A stretch of 64,000 nucleotides of DNA from Adineta vaga (Eukaryota > Rotifera), in the NCBI GenBank assembly GCA_021613535.1, contig CP075493.1:12772001-12836000 (forward strand). Reading direction: 5' to 3'. The notes beneath the pieces are model-generated. The model was given only the letters and a program-made list of their open reading frames with translations. It searched no databases and was not told where the DNA came from. This document shows, in pieces, positions 10,411-22,500 of the stretch. Position 1 is the stretch's first letter; each line of letters opens with the position of its first letter. A program made the translations under genes and the position numbers.

Positions 10411-11660
10411 TTATTCAATTAATTGGATATTTGTAAATGACATCGCTTTTGTCTGAGAGTTAGTATATTTATTGAAAAAAGTTAGAATACTCTGAGCTGT
10501 TTCTTCAGGTTTGTCAATAGCCATGAAATGACCGCAATCATCGAAAATAACACATTCTGAAGTAGGTAATAGATCACGAAAGAATTCGGCACCACTGAAA
10601 GCATATACTCGATCTTCACGACCCCATAAAATCAATGTTGGACGAGTCATTTGTCGAAGTTTTTGATAGTGATTTTCAATATTTGGATAATCGTATTCCA
10701 AAAGTGAAGTCAATACTAACGATTCAGAAACAGTTAAATTTATATAACAGCGATTTATTTCCTATACCTTTCTTATGTTCTTCCAATAAACGTAATCTTA
10801 AATGTAAAAATCCATTGACAAATGGTCCCGGCATATTAATTCTTTTCACTGTTAAATTTCTAATCATTTGACGCAGTTGTTCAGGTGTTTCAGGTAACAG
10901 AGCATTGTATATACCACTACGCAATTGTCGAATTAAATCAGTTTCACATTCTTCATTTGCTATTGTAATAAGAGAAGAAAAAGCAAATAGATCAAAAAAA
11001 ACTCTTTACAAAATTTTACCAATAGGAGCTAATAAACAAAGCATGCTCACATATTCAGGATATTTCAGAGCGAACATACACACAATAGCACCACCCATGG
11101 AAGCACCCAGTAGACAAATTGGCTCAGTCAATTTCATTGTATCAAAGAACTATAACAATGAAATAGCAATCAAAAGATTAAAACAAAAGAATGGCGTACT
11201 AATTTAAGTTTTTCTACAAAATTTTCAATCGAATAGATTTCTTTATTGAATCCAACTGTTTCGCCATGACCCGGTAAATCAATACAAATACAATGATAAC
11301 TTGCTGGAATATTCTATAGATGGATAACGACATTGTAGAAATGAAGAACAATTTAATATAAACAAACTTTAATAATAGGTATCCATGTTTCTTTATTCGA
11401 AGACAGACCATGAACAAATACAATTGTTGGTTTTCCTGGATGTTTTGTACCTTTTTCTGTATAACTAAATGCTATGGATTCATTATTGTCAATAGTTAAA
11501 GTATGTTTAGCTAAACCAGCTCGATACGTTGTAAATCTGTATGATTGAATTAGTTATTAAGGTAACTAAGAACATTATATCATTCACTCACTTATAATAC
11601 AATTGAACAAGCCACGCCTGCCTATCATTTGATAAAGTATATATTTTAAAATCCTTGGTA
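10411..11660 (-). CDS. ABHD6: ABHD6-like alpha/beta hydrolase (monoacylglycerol lipase)
   Basis: Minus-strand exons: about 11660-11592, 11536-11368, 11313-11200, 11149-10768 and 10715-10411, with GT-AG introns of about 50-55 nt. In order the product shows TIVFVHGLSSNKETW (oxyanion region), CIDLPGHGET, the nucleophile elbow CLLGASMGGAIV, the cap region (LPETPEQLRQMI), the acid strand LILWGREDRVY and the catalytic His in DDCGHFMAIDKPEE. Domain order and the cap wording match ABHD6, a membrane-linked monoacylglycerol/lysophospholipid lipase that hydrolyses 2-arachidonoylglycerol in animals. The 5' end is unresolved: no in-frame ATG is visible in the first exon, so an upstream exon, probably the N-terminal membrane helix, is missing from this model. 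Confidence 0.75.
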
Positions 11661-11912
11661 AAATCCAAAGCAACGAATTACTTACATGTTGTTGAATGTT
11701 GCCTATTTAATAAAAAAATATGCTCGAAATAAAGATGTGGAGAAGAAAAAAACTCAACCAAATGTATGTGCAAATAAATACGCATTTTTTCGGGGAAAAA
11801 AATGGTAATTCGATGAAAGAAAAGAAGTTGATTGATCTCCGACGAAAATATTTGAAAAAGAAATTCTTTCTTTTGTTATTTTGAGGTTACTTTTTCATCG
11901 AAAAGAGGCATC

Positions 11913-12794
11913 ATGACGGAGATCACATTTACACTTCGATCACCCTACCAAGATAAACTTCGTCTAGTTGGACGGTATTGGCCAGTTTCGTCAATAAAAA
12001 AACCTAACGTAGCCATATTCTTTGTACATGGATCAGGCGAACATTGTCAGCGGTATAGACATGTAGCTCACTTCTTCAACGGACATAATATTCCGTGTGT
12101 AGCTTATGATTTACGCGGTCACGGTGTTTCAGGTGGAGAACGTGGTTTTGTCCCTCATATCAATGCTCTATTAGATGATCTCGATTGCATGATCAAATAT
12201 ACTCGTAATGAACTTTGTCTTACTATGCCTTTAATAATTTATGCACATGGAACAGGCTGTGTTCATTGTCTTGCTCATATTCTTCGAAGGCAGGCTCAAC
12301 AACCACTTGATTGTCAAGGCTTGATTTTGAGTACACCATCTGTATGTTTAAAAAAACGTCCTACTGCAATGATGTTCTTTGTCTCGAGATCGTTTGCAAA
12401 TCTGAGTCCTCATTTTCGTCTTCCTGTTGATGGGAATTATTCAAACAAATATACAAATGATGAAAACGTGGTCAAAGCTTATCGAGAAGATCCACTTGTA
12501 CATGATAGATGGCCTGCACGTACTGTTTCTTTATTTTTAGAAATGGGATATTTATTAGAAACAACTATTCTTCAATTTCCAATGCCAGTATTGATTCAAC
12601 ATGGTGCTGATGATACAGTAACACCCATCGAAACAATTCAGAAATGGGCTGCTGAACGAGTTAAAGGAGATGATGTAACATTCAAAGACTGGCCTAATCA
12701 TATGCATGAGTTACACAATGATTTAAATCGAGAAGAAGTGTTAGAGAATGTTCTTCATTGGATAGAAAAACATGTTATTGTTGACAATGCTTAA
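11913..12794 (+). CDS. monoacylglycerol-lipase-like alpha/beta hydrolase lacking the nucleophile serine
   Basis: Intronless, 293 residues, serine aminopeptidase S33/MGLL layout. It shows FFVHGSGEHCQRY (HGxGEH family motif), VAYDLRGHGVSGGERG, the acid strand IQHGADDTVTP and a His-rich end (WPNHMHELHND). The nucleophile elbow, normally GHSMGG, reads IIYAHGTGCVHC, so Gly stands where the catalytic Ser should be (codons CAT GGA ACA GGC). The Asp and His partners appear kept. It may be a pseudoenzyme or use another residue (the Thr is one position further on); this is inference. It lies head-to-head with the ABHD6-like gene, about 250 bp away, possibly sharing an upstream region. Confidence 0.8.
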   Translation: MTEITFTLRSPYQDKLRLVGRYWPVSSIKKPNVAIFFVHGSGEHCQRYRHVAHFFNGHNIPCVAYDLRGHGVSGGERGFVPHINALLDDLDCMIKYTRNELCLTMPLIIYAHGTGCVHCLAHILRRQAQQPLDCQGLILSTPSVCLKKRPTAMMFFVSRSFANLSPHFRLPVDGNYSNKYTNDENVVKAYREDPLVHDRWPARTVSLFLEMGYLLETTILQFPMPVLIQHGADDTVTPIETIQKWAAERVKGDDVTFKDWPNHMHELHNDLNREEVLENVLHWIEKHVIVDNA

Positions 12795-13116
12795 TAAACA
12801 GAGAATGTACGTGCGAATTCATAAAACTTTCAACTAGTATTTCTACACTTGTCACATGTGTTTATAATGACTATTATCAGTGCCATCAGCGTTCAAAATA
12901 AAAATTTCTAGAGTGTGAATGTCTGCTCGTCCTATTTGAATGTTATTGGTTTGTCATTTATACATGCAACGATAGCGGTCAACCAAGAGAGAGACAGAGA
13001 GAGTGATTTATGTTCGACGAGACTGAATAAAAACAAAGAGAAAAATAAGAGTGAACTCTGACTGTTTGACGAATATTTTAATAGAAGGAGGAGTGTCATT
13101 CTATTGAAAAAGAAAA
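12795..13116. other. intergenic, no gene seen
   Basis: Spacer between two plus-strand genes. It holds a purine-rich run (GAGAGAGACAGAGAGAG near 12986) and AATAAA-type signals after the hydrolase. Confidence 0.4.
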
Positions 13117-14130
13117 ATGTGTCGTTGGTTCGCCTATATTGGCGAAGAGCCTACTCTTCTTGAAGATGTTCTTATTAAACCACATCATTCAATTGTTAAA
13201 CAAATCGATGTACATTTTCTTCCAAATCTTCACATCGTATACGATCCTCATCATGATCGAGATAAAGTTAGTTCAGGTGAAGCATCAGATACTCAAGGTC
13301 CCAATCATTTTACTAATATCGATGGATTCGGTATTGGTTACTATACAGGTGTTGCTGCTGAATTCAATGAAGATCATATCAATCGACCGTGTGTCTACAG
13401 AAATACGCATCCACCACTCAATGATCTTAATCTTCTATCCTTATGTTCTCATACATCAACGAAATGTGTCTTTGCACATCTTCGTGCTGGTTCAAGTCAA
13501 TCAGCGACCGTTGAAACGAACAATCATCCATTTGTTTTTGGTCGCTATATGTTCATGCATAATGGTTTTATAGGAAACTTTTCTGCAATTAAAATTCCAT
13601 TGTTACAGAAATTATCAACAGCTGCCTATGAGAATATATTTGGAACAACCGATACTGAACATGCTGCTGCTTTATTCTTTACACATTTAGGTGACGATTG
13701 GGATACAGAATATCCGATAGAAATCCTTAAAAAAGCGATGATAAATACACTTCAAGATATATTGACGTTGGTTCAAGAGAATATCAAAGATAAGAACATT
13801 GTCGTTCCACATAGTTTTCTTAATTTCGTAGTCACTGATAGTTATCAATTACTCGCTATTCGTTACTCATCAATGAATAAACTTGAACCACCCTCATTGT
13901 ATTATTCCACTACGGCTGGATCTACTCTTAATCGAAAATATTCAGATCATCCTGATGGCAAAGAAATTACGAAGAAAACCATGAAAGCTGCACATGAACA
14001 TGGAAAACATGTGATCGTAGCTAGTGAACCAAGTACCTACAAAGCAGATGAATGGCAATTAGTACCACGTAATTCGTTTGTTATTGTTAACAAAGAGTTA
14101 AATGTTGTCACGGAAAAAATTCATTTGTAA
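13117..14130 (+). CDS. class II glutamine amidotransferase, DUG3/YafJ type
   Basis: Intronless, 337 residues. It starts MCRWFAYIGEEP, so removal of Met exposes the N-terminal nucleophile Cys typical of Ntn class II amidotransferases. Other family landmarks are GFGIGYY, CVFAHLRAGS (substrate Arg), ETNNHPF, FMHNGFIGNF and GTTDTEHAAALF (Asp). The closest known family by layout is fungal Dug3, the amidotransferase part of the cytosolic (Cys-Gly)/glutathione degradation complex, and bacterial YafJ. Most animals lack this gene, so horizontal acquisition is likely, but a tree would be needed to show it. No Dug2-type peptidase partner is visible in the window. Confidence 0.82.
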   Translation: MCRWFAYIGEEPTLLEDVLIKPHHSIVKQIDVHFLPNLHIVYDPHHDRDKVSSGEASDTQGPNHFTNIDGFGIGYYTGVAAEFNEDHINRPCVYRNTHPPLNDLNLLSLCSHTSTKCVFAHLRAGSSQSATVETNNHPFVFGRYMFMHNGFIGNFSAIKIPLLQKLSTAAYENIFGTTDTEHAAALFFTHLGDDWDTEYPIEILKKAMINTLQDILTLVQENIKDKNIVVPHSFLNFVVTDSYQLLAIRYSSMNKLEPPSLYYSTTAGSTLNRKYSDHPDGKEITKKTMKAAHEHGKHVIVASEPSTYKADEWQLVPRNSFVIVNKELNVVTEKIHL

Positions 14131-14785
14131 AACTTTTATGAAATATTATAATATCGAAAATGCATTTAGATAAAAAATATTAAATCTTTTTGATTAGAGT
14201 GAGAATAAGATCAAAGATACACACAGGAGCGAGTGTAATAATTCTGTGCTGTAAAATTGTACATCTTAAATCTTTTCTTACACGTATGATTTTCAGTTGT
14301 TCTTCTATTAAAAGCCACTAAAAATATTGAAAAGTGAAAATAGGCAAGTTGAGACTTCACAGATGTGTGCTTACCAATAAATTCCATCCTATCATGCACG
14401 ATAGACCAAAATAAATAATGTTTTTTTTACTCGGTACTGTTGAAGTTCGCTGTATGTTTCAGAATTGAAAATTGATTTCTCAATAGTAATAGCTGTATGT
14501 CACGATAAGAATGGGCGTGTGATGGTGAAATTTTGATCACATCTACACCTACGTAATATTAAAGAAATAGTTAAATGCGCATTACTTGGACTTTCTTCTG
14601 TGATGTCAACTTATTATGAAAGCAAAAGTAAATACAGTGTTGTCAATCACTTCAGTTCTTTTCAATTATTATTGTAAAAAAGTGCATTCACTTTCACCTT
14701 TTTCTTTTCACTCGGTCAAATATCTCTTTAGCAACGATCCATGTACTTTTATTGAAAGAAAAAATTCTCGCAACGAATACACTCG
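14131..14785. other. intergenic, no gene seen
   Basis: AT-rich spacer. A weak GTGTGATGGTG...CACATCTACACC pairing near 14515-14555 faintly recalls the telomere-like inverted repeats elsewhere. No supported reading frame. Confidence 0.4.
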
Positions 14786-14793
14786 TATATAAA
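14786..14793 (+). promoter_or_regulatory. TATA box of the mucin-stalk membrane protein gene
   Basis: TATATAAA, 80 nt upstream of the ATG at 14873, in an otherwise non-repetitive context. Confidence 0.5.
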
Positions 14794-14872
14794 GAGGTGA
14801 AGAAAATGATTGTTGGTTTATTTTATAAATACAAACGTTTCATCTCATAATATATCATTATACAGTAATAAA

Positions 14873-17433
14873 ATGAAGCAGATTTTGTGCTTTACCTTTT
14901 TAATTTCATGTGCATTTTATGGTGCGATCGACGGAGCACATTTTCGTGGTGGTATTATTTCATGGTACGTGTCCTTAACTGACGATTGTTCTTCAATCTT
15001 ATCTTACATATTTGATTTTCTATATATTGCTTATCTTCTTCTTCTTCTTTTCAGGCGTCCATTAAACAGTACACCATCGGGAACCACTGCACAGATTCTC
15101 ATACATCAAAGGTATTTCTGGAATCGATTATGGGGCAGCTTTACACCGCCTTATTGCACGGAAGCAAATGTCGCTGCTCAAACATCGATTCCCGTCAATT
15201 CTTTTATGACTTGTTTAGCAAATTGCACCAGTTCCACTTATCCTGGTGCAGGACTCTCAACCATTATGACCACTACAGATTGTGATGCAAACACGATCAT
15301 TGAATCATGGGCAGGCGAACGCTACGATACTCTCACATTGCCTTTGACAACATCGATTACGATTGGCTTTCAGTCGTCCGCATGGATGAGTGCTCTCTAT
15401 TTTGGCGGAGGAGGTTCATGGTCAATTGTCAATCGTCTGAATTTAGGTTTGAGACCCGATGGCTATATTAATACAAGTCCTGTTACAAATACATTACCAG
15501 TAGTATTTTATCCAGTGAGTACACCAGTCGTTCATATTGTACAAATGGCAGATAATGATGGAACTGATATATTGAAATGTCGTTGGTCCAATTCAGCTTC
15601 TGGTACAAATTACAATCGAGCAGACGAGTGCGGTGGTGTCTGTAGTGGATTACCTGCAGGAACTGTACTGTCTCCAACCAATTGTACTTTATCTTTCACT
15701 CTACCAACCACGAACCTCTATTATGCTTGTGCTCTTCAAATTGAAGATTATTATAACTCGGCCGCTGTAAACCCATTGAGTTCGATTCCAATACAGTTTT
15801 TATTCTATGCATACACAGCTTCGGCTGGTGCCTGTTCACAGCGTCCCGCAATTATTGGTACCCGTCCAAACAGAGGTATGAATTTAGATTATATACACAA
15901 TAAATGATGATTTTTACATTTATTTTAGCATGCATTGGTGTACCAATTGGTAAGTACAATTGACATTTTTTTCCTTTTCCTGAACTTCAAAAGCGATCCT
16001 TTAGGTGTTCAACTCAATGAAACTATCATTGTCCAAACATATTGTCCTAGTCAAGCAATTGTTGATTTTGTCACTAGTTCACCTATTGGAATGACACATA
16101 GTGCTATTTTAAATCCAAGTACTGGTAAGCAATTCTTAGTGGCTTGTTAGAATATATTTTAAAAACTATTGATTTTGAAATATTAAATCTTAGGTTTATG
16201 GACAATGGTATTGACGTGGACACCTGTAGCATCACAGTCTGGTCCACAAGGTTTTTGTGCCGGTGCCATCGACAACAGTAGTCTACAGTCAGATCCATGG
16301 TGTATTACGTATTTAGTTGATTATACATCGCCGAATTTGATTCAACCGACCTTGGTACAGGGATCAGCAAGTCCAATAGGTACTGTTTTTCAAAACCAAT
16401 CGATGTTTTCGATACAAGGTAGGCACCTTTGGGACATATAACTTATTTTTACTTTCAACTTTACGATTACATAGCAACAAACTTAGTTGGTCGTCCTACT
16501 CGCAATGCAACCAACATTTGCTTTCACGATGATTCTACAAATGCGTCCGTTTTATGTTACGATGCTGGATATGCTTCAAATATTGTTTATACTGGTTACA
16601 CAATTGTAATTTTCACGAATTATACATGGACACCTGGTAAATTTTATTACGTAACAATGGATAGTGGATTTGCCAGCGGAAGTGTATTTTGTCGTAAGTT
16701 TTATTTTCTTTCGATTATCGAAATTGATGTAATTTTATAGATGCTGAATCGGCTCCTATTACTGATAATACATTCTGGCGATTTAATATCTGGAATCCAG
16801 CAGTTTCGAGTACAACTACAACGACTACTACACCATTCACAACTGTTACAGTTACAACTAAACCAACATCAACTACTAGTATCAATACACTTGTAAGTAC
16901 TTTCATATCTTCTTCACATAGGCACCATACATACATATATAATTGATAGTTGACCACAACTGGCATAGTGATAACAACAACGGCTCCTGTTACAACTACT
17001 GCAACGACCGGCACTACATCACCTGCAACTACAGCTGGTAAATATATTCGTCTTTGATATAGCAAAACTTTATTTATTTCATCAGAAGCAAGTCGATAGT
17101 AATAATTTTTATATTCTAGCTTCAACAACAGCAGGTCCAACTGCATCAGGTTCAACGACTGAATCTACAGTTGCTGTTATGTATCCAAAAGATTTCGTAA
17201 ATAGACACAGTCAAATATAACTTATTGTCTTAATATGTTCTATCTATAATAGGAAGATGCGTGTAAACAACCAGTAGCAATGATGACAGCTATTATAATG
17301 GTTATCTTGATGCCTGGATATGCAGTGGTTATGTACGCAGGTTTCACAAAATTCTTAAATAAGTTCCAACCATCGAATATCAATGCAAAAATAAGACACC
17401 AACAACGAATGAAACGCATTCTTGGACATTGAA
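14873..17433 (+). CDS. secreted/type I membrane protein with HFRGG start and Thr-rich stalk
   Basis: Ten exons: 14873-14964, 15055-15875, 15929-15949 (21 nt), 16005-16124, 16194-16418, 16475-16693, 16741-16892, 16950-17037, 17120-17196 and 17253-17433. The signal peptide is MKQILCFTFLISCAFYGAIDGA. The mature N-terminus reads AHFRGGIISWRPLN, a motif I associate with a poorly described family of secreted eukaryotic proteins. A long Cys-containing ectodomain with many N-glycosylation sites follows, then a Thr/Ser-rich mucin-like stretch (exons 7-9). One membrane helix (AMMTAIIMVILMPGYAVVMYAG) and a short basic tail ending KRILGH close the protein. The layout suggests a cell-surface protein; its function is unknown. 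A TATA box lies upstream at 14786. Confidence 0.75.
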
Positions 17434-17700
17434 GACAGTTTCCTATTGCTTCAAGAAACTGGACATTTCTTTCGACACCAGTATATTTGATTCCATAATT
17501 CTTCAACTATATGACGAATGTGTGAAACTGATCTTTTTCTATATTTCTTCTCAAAACGCTAATCTTGTACGTTTTTATCAGAATGCTGCTATTAAATCAG
17601 AACTTGTGTATAATTAAATATACACGAGAAATACAACAAATAATTTGAAGCAGCGAAAAGCATGATTAGTTTTTACTTTCATTGTTGATTAGACTTAATT

Positions 17701-19169
17701 TCAGAGTCGTTGTGAGAAAACGCGTGATTTAACTATAGCTCGAACTCGTTTTATAGACGTCAAAAATTTCTTCTTGAACGACTTTGATAGAACAACAAAT
17801 ATTACAAGAGTTAACATTGGAGGAATAAATGAAATGAAATAGCCAATCAATGGTAGCTAGACATCACCGGTTGATTTCATACAATCAGATATAAACGATA
17901 GAATTAAACGTGGCATTGGTATTATACCTAAAACAATTGATGCAATGACTAAATATTTATGTATTCGAATTTGTGCATGTAAAGTTTTCCCATAAGTCGA
18001 GTCGTATTGTGTTTTGATACGTTGTCGACTAGTCATAGTCAAAGCTAAGTTGAGAACAAATGGAACAAAAAAATGAATTAAACTTATCGCTCTATCATAT
18101 ATTTGTACTCGAGATAAATAAGTAACAATACACCAAATCCGTCTTTTTGTTATATCATCATCATTCTCATCTAATAATCATCGATGAATAAGATCATGAA
18201 TTGTTGTACCACCCATAGTCCACAAGACAAAGAGAAAAATGATCTAAACGAGGATCAAATCTGTCTTTTTCATCATCACAGATTTGCATTTTATGTGATA
18301 TACAATCACATTTATAAAACCTCTTCGATTCCATTTCGATACAAGTATCATTAATTAAACGCACATTTTTCATCACACAATTGAAAGAAAAAGATACATT
18401 TTAATGAATAATAGCATTTATACATTATTGAACTATCACAAGCTGTTGAATCTTTAGAACAAATTGTATTACAACGATGAATTTGTTCATATGTGTTACT
18501 ATAGTATAGAAATAAATAGAAGAGATTGTATTCTACTTTATATGATCAAAGATGACAGGAAAATCGTCTGGTTTATGACATGTACTATTATATAAATAGA
18601 GTAATGTTTTGTTCGGCAAAAATCCACTAAATAATCGATCATCATAACAAATATAATATGGTCGAACTGTTTTTTTCATAACTAGAGGCCGCGGTTTTTG
18701 TCATAGGCAAAATAAATATGTACAAATAAAAGTGGTGTAGCTGGTATAAAAACCATATCAGAACATGATTTATTCATAATTTCAATAAAGGAATGATTCA
18801 AATGAATTTCTTGACATTCATTCATTTAATGTTTCCAACAATGCTCTTATCATCAATACTACTATTCGGACAATCGACAATCGTTGATAACGTTCAATAA
18901 TATCAAGTGGTGCTAACCAAACACTGTTATAACCAATCGAAGTAATATAGAAAGTATATTTTTGAATCGTGTCATCAGGATTAAATTGAATGAGATCAAA
19001 GAACAGTCATGTGTATAACTTGTGCTCTGTCAGAATGAAGTGTTCATAATGCATCATACTTACCTTCTGCATCATAATAAAAGCTTACAAGAAAACAAGA
19101 AATAAAAATCAGAACAATTGATATTAAACGTTACCAGGCTTGCATACGTGAATATCGACTGTTTGACAT
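17701..19169 (-). pseudogene. seven-transmembrane receptor pseudogene (EGF-7TM-like family)
   Basis: Remains of a multi-exon receptor. The start is MSNSRYSRMQAW followed by a stop, then a hydrophobic signal/anchor. Extracellular pieces with Cys and Asn-X-Ser/Thr follow (YEQIHRCNTICSKDSTACDS), then 7TM pieces: WTMGGTTIHDLIHR, RRIWCIVTYLSR, AISLIHFFVPFVLNLALT, IHKYLVIASIVLGIIP and LPLIGYFISFIPPM. The C-terminus is basic (KSFKKKFLTSIK) and ends at 17701. In-frame stops occur at 17857-17859 and 18178-18180, and the frame changes several times. The TM wording (CMKS..D...YFISFIPP) is shared with the broken gene at 42994-44419, so both derive from one family. Confidence 0.7.
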
Positions 19170-19593
19170 TTCGAAAGCTCACGAGACTATATCCTTTTTT
19201 AAATATCTTTATTAGCTATTTCTCGAATTATCATATGAATATCAAGAAACCTGACAATAAATTATAGGAAATATTTTCGGCTTATCTTAAATTCCACATC
19301 ATCATTCTTTGATGACGATAGTTTCCGTTACTTGAGTTAGAAAAACTATTAGAGTTTAATTTTCATTTAGTTTTCGTTTCTTTGCTATCGTATTTATTTA
19401 TCAATGTGTTTTTTCGAGGAACAATAACTGAATCAGTTATGCGGAGTAGTTAAATTAATTTTATGATGTATTCTAATGATAATCGTTCGTTGCCAATGAG
19501 AACAATATTCTATAGATACAGTTAACTTTATTTCAAAACCAAATATACAGATATAGTTTTCACATTAAAACAACCATAAAATTATAGGTAGTT
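19170..19593. other. intergenic, no gene seen
   Basis: AT-rich spacer between two minus-strand units. No reading frame or repeat stands out. Confidence 0.4.
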
Positions 19594-22500
19594 TCAATTT
19601 TTACTCTGCCTTAATCTATTGATATGTTGATCAGCAGATGAAGATCGTTTAGTCCTATTCTGACGAAAGAATGATACTAGTTGCTTGTTTTTTGAAGATG
19701 CATTCAGTCGTTGTTCATGTTCACTTTTAATTTTTTCAAATTCATCAATAATATTCTGACATACTTTTGGATGAAAACCGGAAATACTTGAGGCGAGTTT
19801 CGCATTCGATGAAACTTCTTTTTCTTTTCGACTTTGTCTTTCATCATTAGTTAAATTCAGTAAGGATGATGAAGATGCATTGAGAAGATTTGGTGATATA
19901 CGTCTTCCTTCGTTTTTGTAATTTTCTACGACATTTTTTACACTGGCATAAACACCTCGACTTAACCAAGTAATAGATGAAAGAGTGCTAATACCAGGTT
20001 TTATACATATATTCATTGTTGACATTAGAGTTCCAGCTGCAGCACCAAGTACACCATGACGTTGATAACCATTACGTGGTTGTATTATCATACCCGTCAC
20101 ACCATCTTTCCAACCGTTCCATAGAACTAAACCAGCAGTCTTTGCACCCGATTTAAAATCATTTACAATGGGACGTGGACGTGCTTTTGTATTACTAAAA
20201 TGAAAAAATGTTTTAAACTGTGCGTATACAACCGCATATCTTCATCAACTTACCTATATGGATCAAATAAACGAGGTACATGATCAAGTATATCGGTCAA
20301 TTCACCATATAACGATAAATATCCGATCGTTAAGTGACCAAGACCTAGACCAATACCTTTAGCAACAGTTCCAACACCTTCAAGGGCTTTGTTGCTTGAA
20401 TTTTCGTTGTTAGCTGTTCGTTTAAATTCTAATGCAGGATCAATAAACATTTTTGAGAAAGCTTTCTGTGAATGTTTGAAAAATCCATATGTAAGTATAT
20501 GCATATGATTATCATGTTTGAAATGCCAATCTCTTGTACTATGTGAACGAAGTTGAGATTCTTCTAGGACACCTGACGAAACTAATACTTGTGCAACGGG
20601 TCGTGATATTTGTATGTTATATTTATCTACATGATAGCAGGCAGCAAATGTTGGCTCCAAATCACTATGCATACGTTTTAAAGGTAGATTAGCATGAAAT
20701 GCGTATACTGCCACTGCACATCCATCTTCTTTTAAAATAGAATCACGAAGAGATTCAGCAGCAGTACGTGTAGTGGATTTATGAACAAAATGAAATGCTT
20801 CAATTAATTCATCTGTAGTAATTGATTTTCCAGGAATCGGCCGAGGACCAGCGCCACTTTTCGCAATTACAGTACCCCAGAAAAATTGATCTCCAAAGAA
20901 TGGAACAATAATTGTTGGTTTACCAGCACGAAGACCAGCTGCAGTAGTACCTGCACCACCATGATGACATACAGCCGATACTGAAAGGAAAACAACAAAT
21001 GAAATTATTCATATTTTCTTATCTATTTACCATGTTGAAAAAGCCAATCATGTGGTACATTTCCAACTTTAAATATATTAGAAGGTAGATGATCTGTATC
21101 AGAAGCAAGACCAGATAGAATAGCTCGATATCCAGTTCGAGTCAATGCTTCAACAACTACCGTAAGCATACGACGAGAATCATGTCCTGCAATCGAACCG
21201 AAACCAATATAAATCGGTTTATGATTAGTATTATCATTGAATCGAAGAAAATCGAGTAAATCTTGAGGTGGATTTGTATAAGCTGTACCAAGATCCAAAA
21301 AGAAAAAGCCAGACACATTGATATGTGATTCCCAATCATTTGGTTTGGAAACAAGTGATGGAGACCAACAATAAGTATGTGGTACTCGTTCATCAACTAG
21401 TGCATTGATGGCTTGACTAGTACTTAAACTTGAAAGACCCAATGTTTTCCTACGAAAACTATTAATAATATCACGAAGACCTGTCCATGTCTAGGAGAAG
21501 AAACAAAAATCAAATATTTCTATGTATTTATTTTTGCTATTATTTACCAGCATTTCAATAACATCATATGAATATCGATTAACTGCTTTTATTGATCCTG
21601 TTGAATTGTCAATATTGGATAATGGATGAGGAAAAGCAGATGTAGGTGTCCATGGCATTGTAAACATGATATGTAGAGGAATTTGTAACTTTTCAGCACA
21701 ATGAACATGACCAAATGATGGTGGATTGGCAATAATTGCCTCAGCTGTAAATGGCATATTAGTTTCATCATCATTTGCTGTACATGCTAGCCATGTAGAA
21801 GCAAGAATATCAGCTAAAGAACGTCGTTTCTTTCCAACATCTCCTGCTATAATACTATCCATCGAGGGAATAATACCCGTATTTTTAACCATGAATGAAA
21901 TTAAATCAACTGGGTCACCACCCAATGGATAATATTCGAGACCATTACCACGAACAAATGATCGAAATGCTTCATGTGTTGCTAATCGAACACGATGACC
22001 TTTTGCTCGAAGTGCTTGACCGAGACTAATAGGAAATATAGATATTATAAATTTCAAAGAATTTATTGTATTTAACTTACGCAATAAATGGTTGTACATC
22101 TCCTCTTGTACCAACGATAAGTATAACGATAGCTAAACGTGGTATAAGAAGATCATCGGTTAAATCAACTTTATTTTCATCAATTTGTTCGTCTTCGTTT
22201 GTATCATATTCAACAAGGTTAGGTGATGATGGTTCTGGTCTCAATGGTGCTCTGTATTTCTTTTTTGGTTTAAACATTACATCGATACGGCCACTATTAT
22301 CATCTAAACTAACTGTATAATCTAAAATTTCATTCTCTTTTTGTTCGGGATTTTTCGTTTTGTTTGTAAATCTGTCATCAACGTTCAGTTGTCCTGCTGC
22401 ACAAATGATTTTACCATGTAAAATAAAACGAGCATGAAGACAAAGAGTCGAATTTGAACAACAAATAACCAACGTATTATTACATTTTTGTTCATTATTA

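Noticed and set aside
13139-13573. 144-codon second-frame open reading frame
   Set aside because: Shadow inside the DUG3-like amidotransferase gene.
16715-17155. 146-codon minus-strand open frame rich in Val
   Set aside because: Antisense shadow of the Thr-rich ACA/ACT exons of the mucin-stalk protein.
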